Source of the DNA: Terriglobales bacterium | GTDB taxonomy: Bacteria > Acidobacteriota > Terriglobia > Bryobacterales > Bryobacteraceae | Direction of reading: 5' to 3' | DNA length: 54,930 nt | Assembly: GCA_021372245.1 (NCBI GenBank) | Contig: JAJFUV010000088.1 | Coordinates: forward strand, 1 to 54,930 | Part shown: one piece after another, positions 34,184 to 43,100 of the stretch | Layout of the letters: each line of letters opens with the position of its first letter | Position numbering within the stretch: the stretch's first letter is position 1 | Translations under genes and position numbers: made by a program | Notes under the pieces: model-generated | The model's input: the letters and a program-made list of their open reading frames with translations, nothing else | The model's database searches: none | Told to the model about the DNA's origin: nothing

Positions 34184-35395
34184 ATGTCCGCGGTAAGCGT
34201 CGTCATTCCGAATTACAACCACACCAGGTATCTTGGTGGCGCGGTTCAAAGTGTCATCAGCCAGACATACCAGGACATTGAAATCATTGTCGTCGATGAC
34301 GGTTCCACTGACGGCTGCGCCGAAGTGGTTTCGGGCTTCGGTGGGAGAGTCCGTTACATGCGCCAGGAGAATCAGGGCTTGGCCGGAGCGCGGAACACAG
34401 GGATCCGTGCGGCTTCGGGCGAACTCGTTGGACTTCTGGATGCAGACGACCAATGGCTGCCGGGTTTCCTTGAACGAATGGTCTCAGTGGCCCTGCTGCA
34501 TCCAAACGCCGCCGCGTATTTTTGCAGCGCGCGTGGAATGGACGAATCTTCGCACGACTTACCTCAGGTATTCGGCAGGGCTCCCCATTCGCGTGACGGT
34601 TTGTATGCAACACTGCTCAGAGCGAGCTTCATCATCCCAAGCACCACTGTCGTCCGTCGCGATGCCGTCGTGGCGGCCGGTTTGTTCGACCAGAGCCTTA
34701 GGTCCTGTGAAGACCTGGACCTGTGGCTGAGACTGCTGGCTACCCATGAGGTGATCGGCGCGCCGGAGTGCCTGGTTCGATACCGCGTGCACGACAATAC
34801 CCTGTCCGCGCGGGCCGATTCCATGCGTAAGGCCATACGTGCCGTGGTGGAGAAGCATTTCGGCAGTGAAAACGGAGAGGCTAAGGATTGGTCTACCGTC
34901 AAACGCCGGGCCTACGGGGGACTTTACCGCTACTATGCACTGACCGCGCTGTTACGCGAGCATGACTGGCAGGCCGCTACCTTTTATCTGTCGCGCGCGT
35001 TCCTGGCTGACCCAAGCTTGTCGAGAGACCTCGACTTCTTTTATGATCTGGCGCTGGGAGAACAGCCCACGGGTTACCGCGGCACCTCCCATGGCCTGGA
35101 CCTGCGCAGTAACGCAGCTAGACTTGCCAATATGCTCGACGAAGTCTTCTGCCGTTCCAGGGATCCGCGCATTCGGTGCCTGAACCGGCGGGCGCGAGGC
35201 ACAGCATATTACGCTGTTGGGCTCCTCGCTTACAACACGGGACAGTTGTCCCTTAGCTTGCAATGCATGCGGAAAGCTGTACGATTCTTGCCAAGTCTTG
35301 TTTGTGACCGTAAAGTCGCAAGCTTGTTCATCAAAACCGCTCTGGGCCCGTCGAATTTGAACCGGCTCAGACGGCTCCGGGCGCAGGCCGGCTAG
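34184..35395 (+). CDS. GT2-family glycosyltransferase with extended C-terminus
   Basis: 403 residues. The N-terminal GT-A domain is canonical: VSVVIPNYNHTRYLGGAVQS, IIVVDDGSTDGCAEVV, QENQGLAGARNTGIRAASGE and GLLDADDQWLPGFLERM. CEDLDLWLRLLATHEVIG and LVRYRVHDNTLSA complete it. From about residue 230 a helical region without catalytic motifs follows and ends RLRRLRAQAG; it resembles the alpha-helical tails of GT2 enzymes in polysaccharide loci. It starts nine bases after the nucleotidyltransferase stop. Confidence 0.9.
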   Translation: MSAVSVVIPNYNHTRYLGGAVQSVISQTYQDIEIIVVDDGSTDGCAEVVSGFGGRVRYMRQENQGLAGARNTGIRAASGELVGLLDADDQWLPGFLERMVSVALLHPNAAAYFCSARGMDESSHDLPQVFGRAPHSRDGLYATLLRASFIIPSTTVVRRDAVVAAGLFDQSLRSCEDLDLWLRLLATHEVIGAPECLVRYRVHDNTLSARADSMRKAIRAVVEKHFGSENGEAKDWSTVKRRAYGGLYRYYALTALLREHDWQAATFYLSRAFLADPSLSRDLDFFYDLALGEQPTGYRGTSHGLDLRSNAARLANMLDEVFCRSRDPRIRCLNRRARGTAYYAVGLLAYNTGQLSLSLQCMRKAVRFLPSLVCDRKVASLFIKTALGPSNLNRLRRLRAQAG

Positions 35396-35437
35396 TGACA
35401 GCCGTTACTCCCTGCCATTCTGAAGAGCGTCAATCCC

Positions 35438-37783
35438 ATGCGCATTCTGTTTGCCACGCGCGGGTTCCCTCCGGATGCGACCGGGGGAACTGAAGTCTAC
35501 ACATACATGTTGGCCGCCGCATTGCAGCGGGCCGGCCACGAAGTGTCGGTCATCTGCATCGGCAGGTGGACAGACGGGCCGAATCACTTCAACGGCTGCA
35601 CCGTTGAATCTTTTCAAGGGGTGACAACTACCAAGCTTCACTTCAACTGGATGCGTGCCCCCGATCCCAACCGATACTTGTATGACAACTCGGTCGTCGA
35701 GCGTTTTGTCTCACAGCACCTGACCGAGCTCAAGCCTGATGTCGTCCACGTCACGTCCTGTGATCGCCTGTCGGCCAGTGTGATATTGACCGTCAAACGG
35801 GCCGGGATACCTGTTGTACTCTCCCTCATGGACTTCTGGTTCCTTTGTCCAAAAATCAATCTCGCGCGGTGGGATGGGCAACTCTGCGATGGAGACACAT
35901 CGCCGTGGGAATGCCTGAAGTGCTCGCTGGCTCCGTCCCTCGCGTACCGATGGACTGATGCTATTCTTCCTGAGCGGTCTCTGCAGGCGGCAATGACCAC
36001 CCTGAGCAAGAAGCCCTCGCTGGCGCGTGTGCGGGGCTTGCGCGGGCTGGCCTTGAACATGTTCGAGCGTAAGTCGTATCTGGCGAGTGTTCTGAACATG
36101 GTCGATTGTGCGACTATAGCGACACCCTTCGGTGCCAGTCTCTTCCGGGACGCGTTACCCCAGAATCTCCTCCGGTTGACGCCTTACGGGCACGACCTGA
36201 GTTGGCTTTCCGGCCATACGCACAAGACGTGGTCCCAGGAATTGCGATTCGGGTTCATCGGGTCGCTTTGCGAGGCTAAGGGCCCGCACCTTTTGATCGA
36301 AGCGTTCCGCCGGATTCCGAGAACAAGCGCCGTAAGGCTGTTTATTTACGGGGAGTTTCCGAAGGATAGGTACGGGGAGAAATTGCTCGAACTCGCATCC
36401 ACCGACCAGCGCATCCACTTTTGCGGGCGCTACGCGCACGAGCGAAGTGCCGAAGTCTATCCTTCTTTGGACGTCCTCGTCATCCCATCCCTCTGGTACG
36501 ACTTCCCACTGGTTGCCCACGAAGCCTTGGCGTCCAGGACCGTCGTTGTGGCGACAAACCTCATGGGATTGAACGAGATCATCCAAGACGAGGTGAACGG
36601 TCTGCTTTTCGAGCGCGATAATGTGGACGCTCTGGCGGCGCAATTGAGACGTTTGACCGATTCGCCGGAACTCCTGGCAAGGCTTCGAGATGCGGACAGG
36701 AAGGTGCGAAGCATCGAAGATGTAGTGACCGAGTTCGAGGAAATCTATTCCCGGTTGCGGGAAGGTCTGCCCTGTCAGTGCTCCAAGCAGATTGCACGTG
36801 AGACCCCTGATCTGGATGAAAGGATGCGTATGAACCACGAATCTTATCCTTGCCCCACGACGCCTTCCAGCGCCCCTGCTCACGACGTTTCGATCATCAT
36901 GGTGTCCTGGAACGACAAAGAATATCTCAAGCCTTGCCTGGATTCCATTTACGGCGCCGGTCTGCGCCATAGCGTCGAAGTGGTTGTCGTCGACAACGGT
37001 TCCGCCGATGGTAGCCAAGCCATGCTGCGGGAACAATTCCCAGGGGTCCGCCTGATTCAGAACGAAGCCAATTTGGGGCTCAGCCGGGCGAGTAATCAGG
37101 GGATTGCCGCCAGCCGGGGCCGTTATTTACTGCTGCTGAATAACGACACCGTGGTTGACGGACGCTCCCTCGACAAGATGGTCGATTTCCTGGATACTCA
37201 TCCGGATGCGGCGGTAGTCGGGGGACGCCTGCTGAATCCTGACAGATCTTTGCAGGCAGGTTACAACCGATTCTCGACACTTAAAGAAGAGTTTCTGGTT
37301 GCCACGCGGCTCGGGCGATTGGTGTCGGAAATCTATCCATCGCAAGTTGAGGAACGCCAAGCCACGGTAGTGGACTGGCTTGGTTCCGCTTGTCTGCTCT
37401 TGCGCCGGGAGGCTTTGCACCAGGTCGGTCTTCTTGACGAGGATTACTTTATCTACGGCGACGAGGTAGATTTACAGTACCGGTTCCGAAACGCTGGTTG
37501 GAGCGTCTACTTCCTTCCCTCCGCTCACACCGTCCACTTTGGCGGACGAAGTATGGACCGCTGGCGAAGGCGAAGGATGGTCTATAGGGGGAAGATGCTG
37601 TTTTATAGGAAGAACTACGGCTTGGCGAGAACTGCGATGTTGCGTCTGATGCTGGGAAGTCTTTCCCTGGTGAAGATGCTTCCCTGGTGCACAGCGCTGG
37701 CCATACCATCGTGGCGACGCCGTGCAACCATGGAGCTGCGGTCCAACCTGGACGTCCTGCGTTTGTGTCTCACCCTGACGTGA
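35438..37783 (+). CDS. Bifunctional glycosyltransferase, GT4-GT2 fusion
   Basis: 781 residues in two complete modules. Residues 1 to about 440 are a GT4 enzyme close to the gene at 29745 (TRGFPPDATGGTEVYTYMLA, LHFNWMRAPDPNRYLYDNSV, LSLMDFWFLCP, YGHDLSWLSG, VIPSLWYDFPLVAHEALASR). After a short polar linker (about 441-480) residues 481-781 are a GT2 rhamnosyltransferase-like enzyme (VSIIMVSWNDKEYLKPCLDS, VVVDNGSADGSQAML, YLLLLNNDTVVDGRSL, YGDEVDLQYRFRNAGW). Both active sites look intact, so it may add two consecutive sugars. It is the last gene of the polysaccharide block and ends 64 bases from the convergent regulator. Confidence 0.92.
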   Translation: MRILFATRGFPPDATGGTEVYTYMLAAALQRAGHEVSVICIGRWTDGPNHFNGCTVESFQGVTTTKLHFNWMRAPDPNRYLYDNSVVERFVSQHLTELKPDVVHVTSCDRLSASVILTVKRAGIPVVLSLMDFWFLCPKINLARWDGQLCDGDTSPWECLKCSLAPSLAYRWTDAILPERSLQAAMTTLSKKPSLARVRGLRGLALNMFERKSYLASVLNMVDCATIATPFGASLFRDALPQNLLRLTPYGHDLSWLSGHTHKTWSQELRFGFIGSLCEAKGPHLLIEAFRRIPRTSAVRLFIYGEFPKDRYGEKLLELASTDQRIHFCGRYAHERSAEVYPSLDVLVIPSLWYDFPLVAHEALASRTVVVATNLMGLNEIIQDEVNGLLFERDNVDALAAQLRRLTDSPELLARLRDADRKVRSIEDVVTEFEEIYSRLREGLPCQCSKQIARETPDLDERMRMNHESYPCPTTPSSAPAHDVSIIMVSWNDKEYLKPCLDSIYGAGLRHSVEVVVVDNGSADGSQAMLREQFPGVRLIQNEANLGLSRASNQGIAASRGRYLLLLNNDTVVDGRSLDKMVDFLDTHPDAAVVGGRLLNPDRSLQAGYNRFSTLKEEFLVATRLGRLVSEIYPSQVEERQATVVDWLGSACLLLRREALHQVGLLDEDYFIYGDEVDLQYRFRNAGWSVYFLPSAHTVHFGGRSMDRWRRRRMVYRGKMLFYRKNYGLARTAMLRLMLGSLSLVKMLPWCTALAIPSWRRRATMELRSNLDVLRLCLTLT

Positions 37784-37846
37784 ACCGGCCTTGGTCGAAT
37801 CGCTAGTGCACCGCTCGACAGGCACCTCCCTGGCATGATCGGCCCC

Positions 37847-39316
37847 TCACGCCTGGATGGGGATTCCTTCGATCGCCAGTTTCCGCATCTTGTACAGAAG
37901 CGCTTTGTAATCGATGTTGAGAAGCTGTGCGGCTTGCTTGCGGTTCCATCGCGTCTCGTGCAACGCGGCGAGAATCGCTTCTGTTTCCGCTTCCATTCTT
38001 GCTTGGTCAAGTTGCTCGAGGATTCCGGCTTGGATTTTCGCGGGGGGCGGAGCCGCCTCTGGCGGCTCGACGTCGCCCGGCTGCCGGCTGGCCATTTGCC
38101 GTCGGGAGGCAAACGAAACCGGCGGAGCCGATGCGGCGGCCCGGATGTGGTTCGTTGCGCTGGCGCCCAGTTCCGCGACCAGCATCCTGTGATTCCGGAC
38201 CACGATGAACTTTCTCATCAAGTTCTCAAGCTCGCGAACATTCCCCGGCCAGCTATGAGCCAGCAAAGCCTGCTGAAGCTCGGGAGGAATCTCCTGCACT
38301 GTCTGTCCGGCCGGGGTATGGCGACGCAGAAGAAACTCCGCCAAGGGTACGATTTCGTCTTTGCGCTCGCGGAGCGCGGGCACCCGCAGCACGACCACAG
38401 CCAGACGGTAGTATAGGTCCTCCCTAAAACGCCCCTCCTGCATAGCGCGGTACAAGTCGCAATGTGTGGCGGCCAGCACCCTCACATTGACGCGCACCCG
38501 CTCGGTCCCTCCCAACCGCTCGAATTCCTGGTCCTGGAGGACGTGCAGTAGCTTGGCCTGCAGTTTGCAGTCCATGTCCCCAATCTCGTCCAGCAGGATC
38601 GTCCCTCCATCGGCCATCTCGAACCGTCCGGGCTTGTTCTTTAGGGCCCCCGTAAAGGCCCCGCGCTCGTAGCCGAACAACTCGCTCTCGACCAACTCTG
38701 ACGGCAAGGCCGCGCAGTTCAGCTTGAGAAACGGCTTAGCCGCGCGAGAGGAGCGGGCGTGAATCCGCCGCGCCACCACCTCTTTGCCTACGCCCGTTTC
38801 TCCCTCGATCAGGACCGGCACGTCCGAAGCGCTGATCTGGCGCAACAGCAGCTGCACGGTTTGGTCGCACCAAGCCCCATGAAAGTAGCTGTTTTCTAAT
38901 TGCGCTGCATCCTGTTTCTGCTGCTCTGAAACTCGTCGGCCTGCCAGCGCCCTTTGGATCGCTGAGTCCAGATCGCGGTGGCTGAACGGCTTTAGTAGGT
39001 AGTCCGATGCTCCGCACCGCATCGCTTCGACGACCTTGCTGGTGGCCGTCACTCCGGTCAGCATGATGACAGGCAATGAGGGGTTAGTAGTCCGGATCCT
39101 CTGCAAGGTCTGAATGCCGTTCAGCTTAGGCATGAGAACGTCAAGCAACACCAGGGTGACTTCGTTGTCCAACTTCTCAAGGCTGGCCAGCGCTTCCTCG
39201 CCGTCCGCGGCCGATTCAACCGAGTACCCCTCGCAGCCCAGCATCATCTCGAGCTGATGCCGGTTTTCCGGATCGTCGTCCACCACCAGAATCGTGCCTC
39301 TTGTCTCCTCCGTCAT
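37847..39316 (-). CDS. Sigma-54-dependent response regulator (NtrC family)
   Basis: 489 residues. The receiver domain has the acidic triad VVDDD at 11-15, phospho-acceptor Asp59 in LLDVLMP and Lys in LLKPF. The AAA+ domain has Walker A GETGVGKEVVARRIH, the sigma-54 contact motif GAFTGA, and LLDEIGDMDCKLQAKLL. A Fis-type helix-turn-helix (NRKQAAQLLNIDYKALLYKM) closes it. I start at 39316 because the ATG overlaps the kinase stop as TAATG and has GAGG eight bases upstream; ATGs at 39322 and 39337 are worse spaced. Such proteins activate sigma-54 promoters after phosphorylation. The partner kinase is the overlapping gene; the adjacent polysaccharide locus is a likely target by position. Confidence 0.95.
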   Translation of the reverse strand: MTEETRGTILVVDDDPENRHQLEMMLGCEGYSVESAADGEEALASLEKLDNEVTLVLLDVLMPKLNGIQTLQRIRTTNPSLPVIMLTGVTATSKVVEAMRCGASDYLLKPFSHRDLDSAIQRALAGRRVSEQQKQDAAQLENSYFHGAWCDQTVQLLLRQISASDVPVLIEGETGVGKEVVARRIHARSSRAAKPFLKLNCAALPSELVESELFGYERGAFTGALKNKPGRFEMADGGTILLDEIGDMDCKLQAKLLHVLQDQEFERLGGTERVRVNVRVLAATHCDLYRAMQEGRFREDLYYRLAVVVLRVPALRERKDEIVPLAEFLLRRHTPAGQTVQEIPPELQQALLAHSWPGNVRELENLMRKFIVVRNHRMLVAELGASATNHIRAAASAPPVSFASRRQMASRQPGDVEPPEAAPPPAKIQAGILEQLDQARMEAETEAILAALHETRWNRKQAAQLLNIDYKALLYKMRKLAIEGIPIQA

Positions 39317-40530
39317 TAGCATGTCCTCGAATGGCAATCTGCTCGCAGCCCAGGATTCTCGGGTGGCAAGTAGGGCAGCAGCACAGTGAATGTGGCGCCC
39401 TTCTCATCCGAGTGCGCGAAAACACGGCCCTTATGTGCTCCCATGATCAGGGAACAGATGGGCAATCCCAGACCGCCTCCCCTATGGCCCTCCACGTCGG
39501 CGCACGAAGTGTACTCCTCAAATATGGCTGCCAGTTGTCCGGCTGGGATGCCAGGACCGGTGTCGGCCACTTCCAGCCGGTACGCATTGACCCGGGCCGA
39601 GGTTGACTTTCGGCGCTCGATGGCTGGCGCGCAGTATTCAACGGCGGGATTGCGTCTGTCCCAGAACGTGGGGTACCCGCGCACCTGAATGGATCCGCCC
39701 CTGGGCGTGAACTTACATGCGTTGTCCAACAGGTTAACCAGAACCCGTCCCAATTGCCCGGAGTCAAACCGCAGGGAACGGTCCGGCGGCTGCAGTTTCG
39801 AGCTGATGTGGATGTCCTTTTCCGCGGCTCGTGGAACTACTTCCTGAATGGCCTGCTCTGCGCAAGCCTCTATGTCGGCTTCTTGCAGGTCCGGTTCCGG
39901 CTCCACCCATCGGCCAATGCTGAGCTGAAACAGAGTCGAGGTCATCCGGCTCATCCGCCGGATACTCACTTCCATCCGCCGAAGCGCCTCGTCTTGTTCG
40001 CTATTCAAGCTGCCGAGCTGGGAACTCAGAAGAAGCTCGCAGTACCCCGCCAGCGCGTTTAGTGGCGACCTGAAATCATGCACCACACGCGCCAGGAAAC
40101 TCGTTCGATCCTGCTCATACTCCTGAAGGCGAAGGCTCGCTTGCAACAGGCTCTGGGTGATCCAGTTTCCATTCCCACGCCGCGAGCCGTTTCGCGCGAC
40201 CAGCAGTTCGAGAACCGGCCGCAGCGTGACTGAATGCAGTGGTTTCAAGAGGACGACCAGCGGTCTTCCTTGCTGCCGTTCCAACACGTCGTTTACATCT
40301 GCCCGGTCGATCAGGAATATGTGCTGACCCTCTATTGCGGATGTCCGCCCCCACTCCCCGGCGCCGGAATCGCAATCCCAGACGTACACATCCGCCACCG
40401 GTGGGGGCAGAAACGGTTCCGATATACTGAGGCGCCATTCTGTCCCGGGACAACTCTCCAGCGTTTTGCGGAAGAGCTCGGCGCTCACTTGGTCGGCCGT
40501 CATTAAGGCGATTCTCGTCATGAGACTCAT
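39316..40530 (-). CDS. Sensor histidine kinase with receiver-like N-terminus
   Basis: 404 residues. Residues 1-115 look like a decayed receiver domain (RIALMTADQVSAELFRKTLE, VYVWDCDSGAGEW, VVLLKPLHS) without membrane segments, so it is probably cytoplasmic. HisKA has His151 in VVHDFRSPLNALAGYCELLL. The ATPase has the N box LVNLLDNACKFTPRGG, G1 VADTGPGIP and G2 GGGLGLPICSL. It overlaps PilZ upstream by ATGA (40527-40530) and the response regulator downstream by TAATG, so the three are one translational unit. The input signal may come through the N-terminal domain or a partner protein. Confidence 0.93.
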   Translation of the reverse strand: MSLMTRIALMTADQVSAELFRKTLESCPGTEWRLSISEPFLPPPVADVYVWDCDSGAGEWGRTSAIEGQHIFLIDRADVNDVLERQQGRPLVVLLKPLHSVTLRPVLELLVARNGSRRGNGNWITQSLLQASLRLQEYEQDRTSFLARVVHDFRSPLNALAGYCELLLSSQLGSLNSEQDEALRRMEVSIRRMSRMTSTLFQLSIGRWVEPEPDLQEADIEACAEQAIQEVVPRAAEKDIHISSKLQPPDRSLRFDSGQLGRVLVNLLDNACKFTPRGGSIQVRGYPTFWDRRNPAVEYCAPAIERRKSTSARVNAYRLEVADTGPGIPAGQLAAIFEEYTSCADVEGHRGGGLGLPICSLIMGAHKGRVFAHSDEKGATFTVLLPYLPPENPGLRADCHSRTC

Positions 40531-40982
40531 TTACCCTGCGGGTCTTCCTCCGGCCCAAACCAACCCTGGCTGCTTTCGAGAAACTCAGCGCCCATAAGGT
40601 AATGTTTCTCCGCGGAGCGGGCCCACCGGATTCGGGCTTTCACTCGTGTCGGCCCGAGACCGGAAACACGCAGATCGATGAGGAATTGGCAAATCTGGTC
40701 CTCGGCCATGGAAATGTTCGCCTCGAAACCGAATCCTCCGAACGAGATGTCTCGAAGCGTGCACTGAGTTCCTTCCAGCAGAGCTTCGGGTTCACACAAC
40801 TTCACATCGCAATTCATTGGATTGGTCGCGTATCGCCGATACCTTCGCCGATCTCGGGATGGTTCCACTGACCTGCCCAGTGAGGAAGACGGTCCCCCTC
40901 TTGTCCTTTTCACAGAATAGTCGGCAAGCGGGCTATCGCCAAGGAGGGGATTTACCCCCACATGGGGGGTAGTACCAACCAC
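40527..40982 (-). CDS. PilZ-domain protein, putative c-di-GMP effector
   Basis: 151 residues as called from a GTG. The PilZ domain begins at about residue 43: RDRRRYRRY supplies the arginine pair (RxxxR) and LRDISFGGFGFEANI the D/NxSxxG motif, so both c-di-GMP contacts look intact. VKARIRWARSAEKHYLMGAE completes the barrel. The first 40 residues are not PilZ-like and contain the palindrome at 40953-40971; GTG at 40913 or 40868 are plausible later starts that would put it in the leader. The 3' end overlaps the kinase gene by ATGA. It may link c-di-GMP level to the kinase-regulator pair. Confidence 0.85.
   Translation of the reverse strand: MVGTTPHVGVNPLLGDSPLADYSVKRTRGGPSSSLGRSVEPSRDRRRYRRYATNPMNCDVKLCEPEALLEGTQCTLRDISFGGFGFEANISMAEDQICQFLIDLRVSGLGPTRVKARIRWARSAEKHYLMGAEFLESSQGWFGPEEDPQGK
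40953..40971. promoter_or_regulatory. 19-base palindrome, possible operator
   Basis: TACCCCCACATGGGGGGTA is a near-perfect inverted repeat with arms TACCCCC and GGGGGTA. It resembles in form the TAC-rich inverted heptamers recognised by NarL/FixJ-type regulators, and the gene just upstream on the same strand encodes a LuxR/NarL-type protein. It lies within the annotated start of the PilZ gene, so either that start is further downstream or the site is intragenic. Confidence 0.45.
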
Positions 40983-40988
40983 TCGGGG

Positions 40989-41696
40989 CTAACGACTTCC
41001 GTCGGCCACGGAAGGGAAGCCTTGCCTAGAGCGGGCGTACACCGCGGCCGCGAGCCGGTCGTGTACTCCGATCTTGTTGTAAAGGCTTCGGATGTGCCAC
41101 CTTGTGGTCTCACAACTGATGAACAGCCGGTCAGCGATCTCCTGGTTGCGGAAACCCTGTCCTATCAAAGTCAGAATTTCGCGTTCTCGGCTCGTGAGCC
41201 GGCTGCCGGAAACCGGCAGCAGGGACCGGATGATTCTCGAGAGCACCTTGCGACTCACCCAATACTCTCCGTCGGCCACAGCACGTATCGCCTGGAGTAG
41301 GATAGCTTGTGGCGCACCCTCCGGTAGGAAGCCTGCGCAACCCGTCAGGAGCAGCCTTTCGACCGTTGCCTCCGGTTCTCCGGAACGAAGCTCAACCAGG
41401 GCCCTCACGTCCCCTCTCACATCCAACAAAGCGTTCAACTCGAGAGGACTCGCCGATTCCACCGTCGCCTGGTCGATTAGGAGGACCGCAGGGGCAAGCC
41501 TCCGGCACTCTTGAAGTATCGTGGAAAACGATCCTGAAGTGCGGAAAACAGCCGTTACACCGGGCCGCTTTGCCAGGAGAGCCGTCACTCCCTCGCCATC
41601 AACGCATGCCCCTCCAAGAACCAGTGAATACGTCACCCCTGGCCGCTGAGGGCTCAGTTCAGCTTTGTCGTTCCCAGCGTAATTGCTCGACGGCAT
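40989..41696 (-). CDS. LuxR/NarL-type transcriptional regulator with degenerate receiver
   Basis: 235 residues. The C-terminal helix-turn-helix is textbook LuxR/GerE: LTSREREILTLIGQGF, NQEIADRLFISCETTRWHI and a final RSLYNKIGVHDRLAAAV. The N-terminal part has receiver shape (VLLIDQATVES, LTGCAGFLPEGAP, AIRAVADGEYWVS) but lacks the first acidic pair (YSLVLGGACVD) and has Glu in place of the usual lysine (FLPEG for YLLK), so ordinary phosphorylation is unlikely. It is the first gene of the minus-strand regulatory block; the next gene starts six bases downstream. Confidence 0.9.
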   Translation of the reverse strand: MPSSNYAGNDKAELSPQRPGVTYSLVLGGACVDGEGVTALLAKRPGVTAVFRTSGSFSTILQECRRLAPAVLLIDQATVESASPLELNALLDVRGDVRALVELRSGEPEATVERLLLTGCAGFLPEGAPQAILLQAIRAVADGEYWVSRKVLSRIIRSLLPVSGSRLTSREREILTLIGQGFRNQEIADRLFISCETTRWHIRSLYNKIGVHDRLAAAVYARSRQGFPSVADGSR

Positions 41697-42543
41697 AGCA
41701 CCTCACTCTCAAGTCGGCCCCGGCGATTTGAGAAGCGTTCGTAAACTAGTAATTCGTACTTCTATCGGCGGCTTGCAACACGGATTATACCCCTGCTCGC
41801 CGCCCTCATGGTCGCCCAGAGCAGATTTTGTGAGTACCAGTACTGTCTGGCCTACCTTGAGAAGTCCGGTTTCGTTAATGAGGTGGCCGCTGGGGCCGGG
41901 AACTGCTGGATCGGTGATTAATCCCAGCAGCATCTTTCCGTCCCTCCTCTTCATGTGCCGATAATCTTGCCTTCCTAGCCCCGCCTGTGCGACAGGACCG
42001 GCGTACGACCGATCCGCATTACGATGCCTGTGAACTACCGCCGCGTCAGCCGATTGTCGGAGGGTGCCAAAGCAGAAGTGCTTAAGCTGGTTGTTCCGCC
42101 GGCCTGACAGCGCAGCCAACCGGTCCCGCAAACCGATCACTGACCGGTCACGGTTGCTTGAGCTTCCGTAGCCCGAATGGCCCTCTCAGGTCCTCCAAAC
42201 GATAGGCGATCGTGTCGAGCCACACGTGCATTTCAGTGAAGGGGCGATGCGAACTTCTATCAATAGGTCGGTTGGCGTTGATGGGGTCTGGGATTCTTGA
42301 GCAATGGGGTACGTTAATCTTTCGCACTTCCGTTGCTCTTTCACGGGTCCTCTCCCTTAGCTTGACGGGAGAACGCTTCGTCCACTTCCAACTGAAGCGC
42401 GACACGGCAACCTTTAGCAGCGGAAGGAGTTCGAGTCCCTGGACGCCATGCCAGCTTCCAGCGGTAAAGTTTTCGGGTCTTGGCTCAACGAAGTCATATT
42501 CTCTACAGGAGCGATACAATACATCGGTCAGGTTAAGCTCAGC
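41697..42543. other. Region without a supported gene
   Basis: About 850 bases. Two open frames on the minus strand (41709-42140 and 42148-42879) and one on the plus strand (42212-42559) give proteins I cannot relate to anything; they lack a plausible ribosome site or domain motif. The longest one runs antisense through the GT2 fragment that follows, so it is probably chance. The segment just before 41697 should hold the promoter of the LuxR-type gene, but I do not see a convincing -35/-10 pair. Confidence 0.4.
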
Positions 42544-42719
42544 ATGCTGCCCAACGTGAGCATCGTCATTCCGGCTTACAAAGCCGCTGCGTGGATAGAG
42601 GCCACACTGCAGGGTGTCGTACAACAGACCTACCCCTCCGAGAAGATGGAAATCATCTTCGTGGATGACGCATCTCCTGACGACGATGCGAGTGTGGCCG
42701 AAGCTTATCTGCTGGGGAT
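42544..42719 (+). pseudogene. 5' fragment of a GT2 glycosyltransferase gene
   Basis: From an ATG at 42544 the frame reads MLPNVSIVIPAYKAAAWIEA, then QTYPSEKMEIIFVDDASPDD, the first two motifs of a GT2 enzyme. Homology ends at about VAEAYL, before the DxD motif, and the sequence passes at about base 42720 into a different gene in another frame. It cannot encode an active enzyme. Confidence 0.75.
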
Positions 42720-43100
42720 GCGACGTACGCGAGCCTGCGCGCCGACCTGGGATACGCGCAGAGTTATGCCAGGCGCATGAACCTGCGCGCCATGACGCCG
42801 CAGCGTTCCTTGAGTTCGACCGGCTATCTGCTGGCGAGTCCGGACGCCGCGGCGGCAGAGTATCTGGCCTATGCGCCATCCGGAGCGAGTTTCACCGTGA
42901 ACTTGACGAAGAGTGCAGGTGGCTTTGCGGTGGAGTGGCTCAACCCCGAAACGGGGTCGGTCTTCTATGGGGATCCCGCTACAGGGGGTCGAGTGCAGAC
43001 CTTCACGGCTCCGTTCTCAGGTGATGCCGTACTCTACCTGCACCACGCGCCGCTGCCACGATCTACGCCGTGGCCGATGACACCGCCGCATTCACGATGA
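42720..43100 (+). pseudogene. 3' fragment of an apiosidase-like protein gene (collagen-binding domain)
   Basis: In the frame of 42777 the sequence reads SLRADLGYAQSYARRMNLRA, LSSTGYLLASPDAAAAEYL, GASFTVNLTKSAGGFAVEW and FSGDAVLYLHH. This is the pattern of the putative collagen-binding domain found at the C-terminus of DUF4038 apiosidase-like glycoside hydrolases. No catalytic domain precedes it, since the frame joins a GT2 fragment at about 42720. Homology ends near 43046. A deletion between two unrelated genes is the simplest reading. Confidence 0.65.

Noticed and set aside
41709..42879. Two minus-strand open frames in the regulatory-graveyard gap
   Set aside because: No domain, signal or ribosome site; the second runs antisense across the GT2 fragment and the collagen-binding junction.
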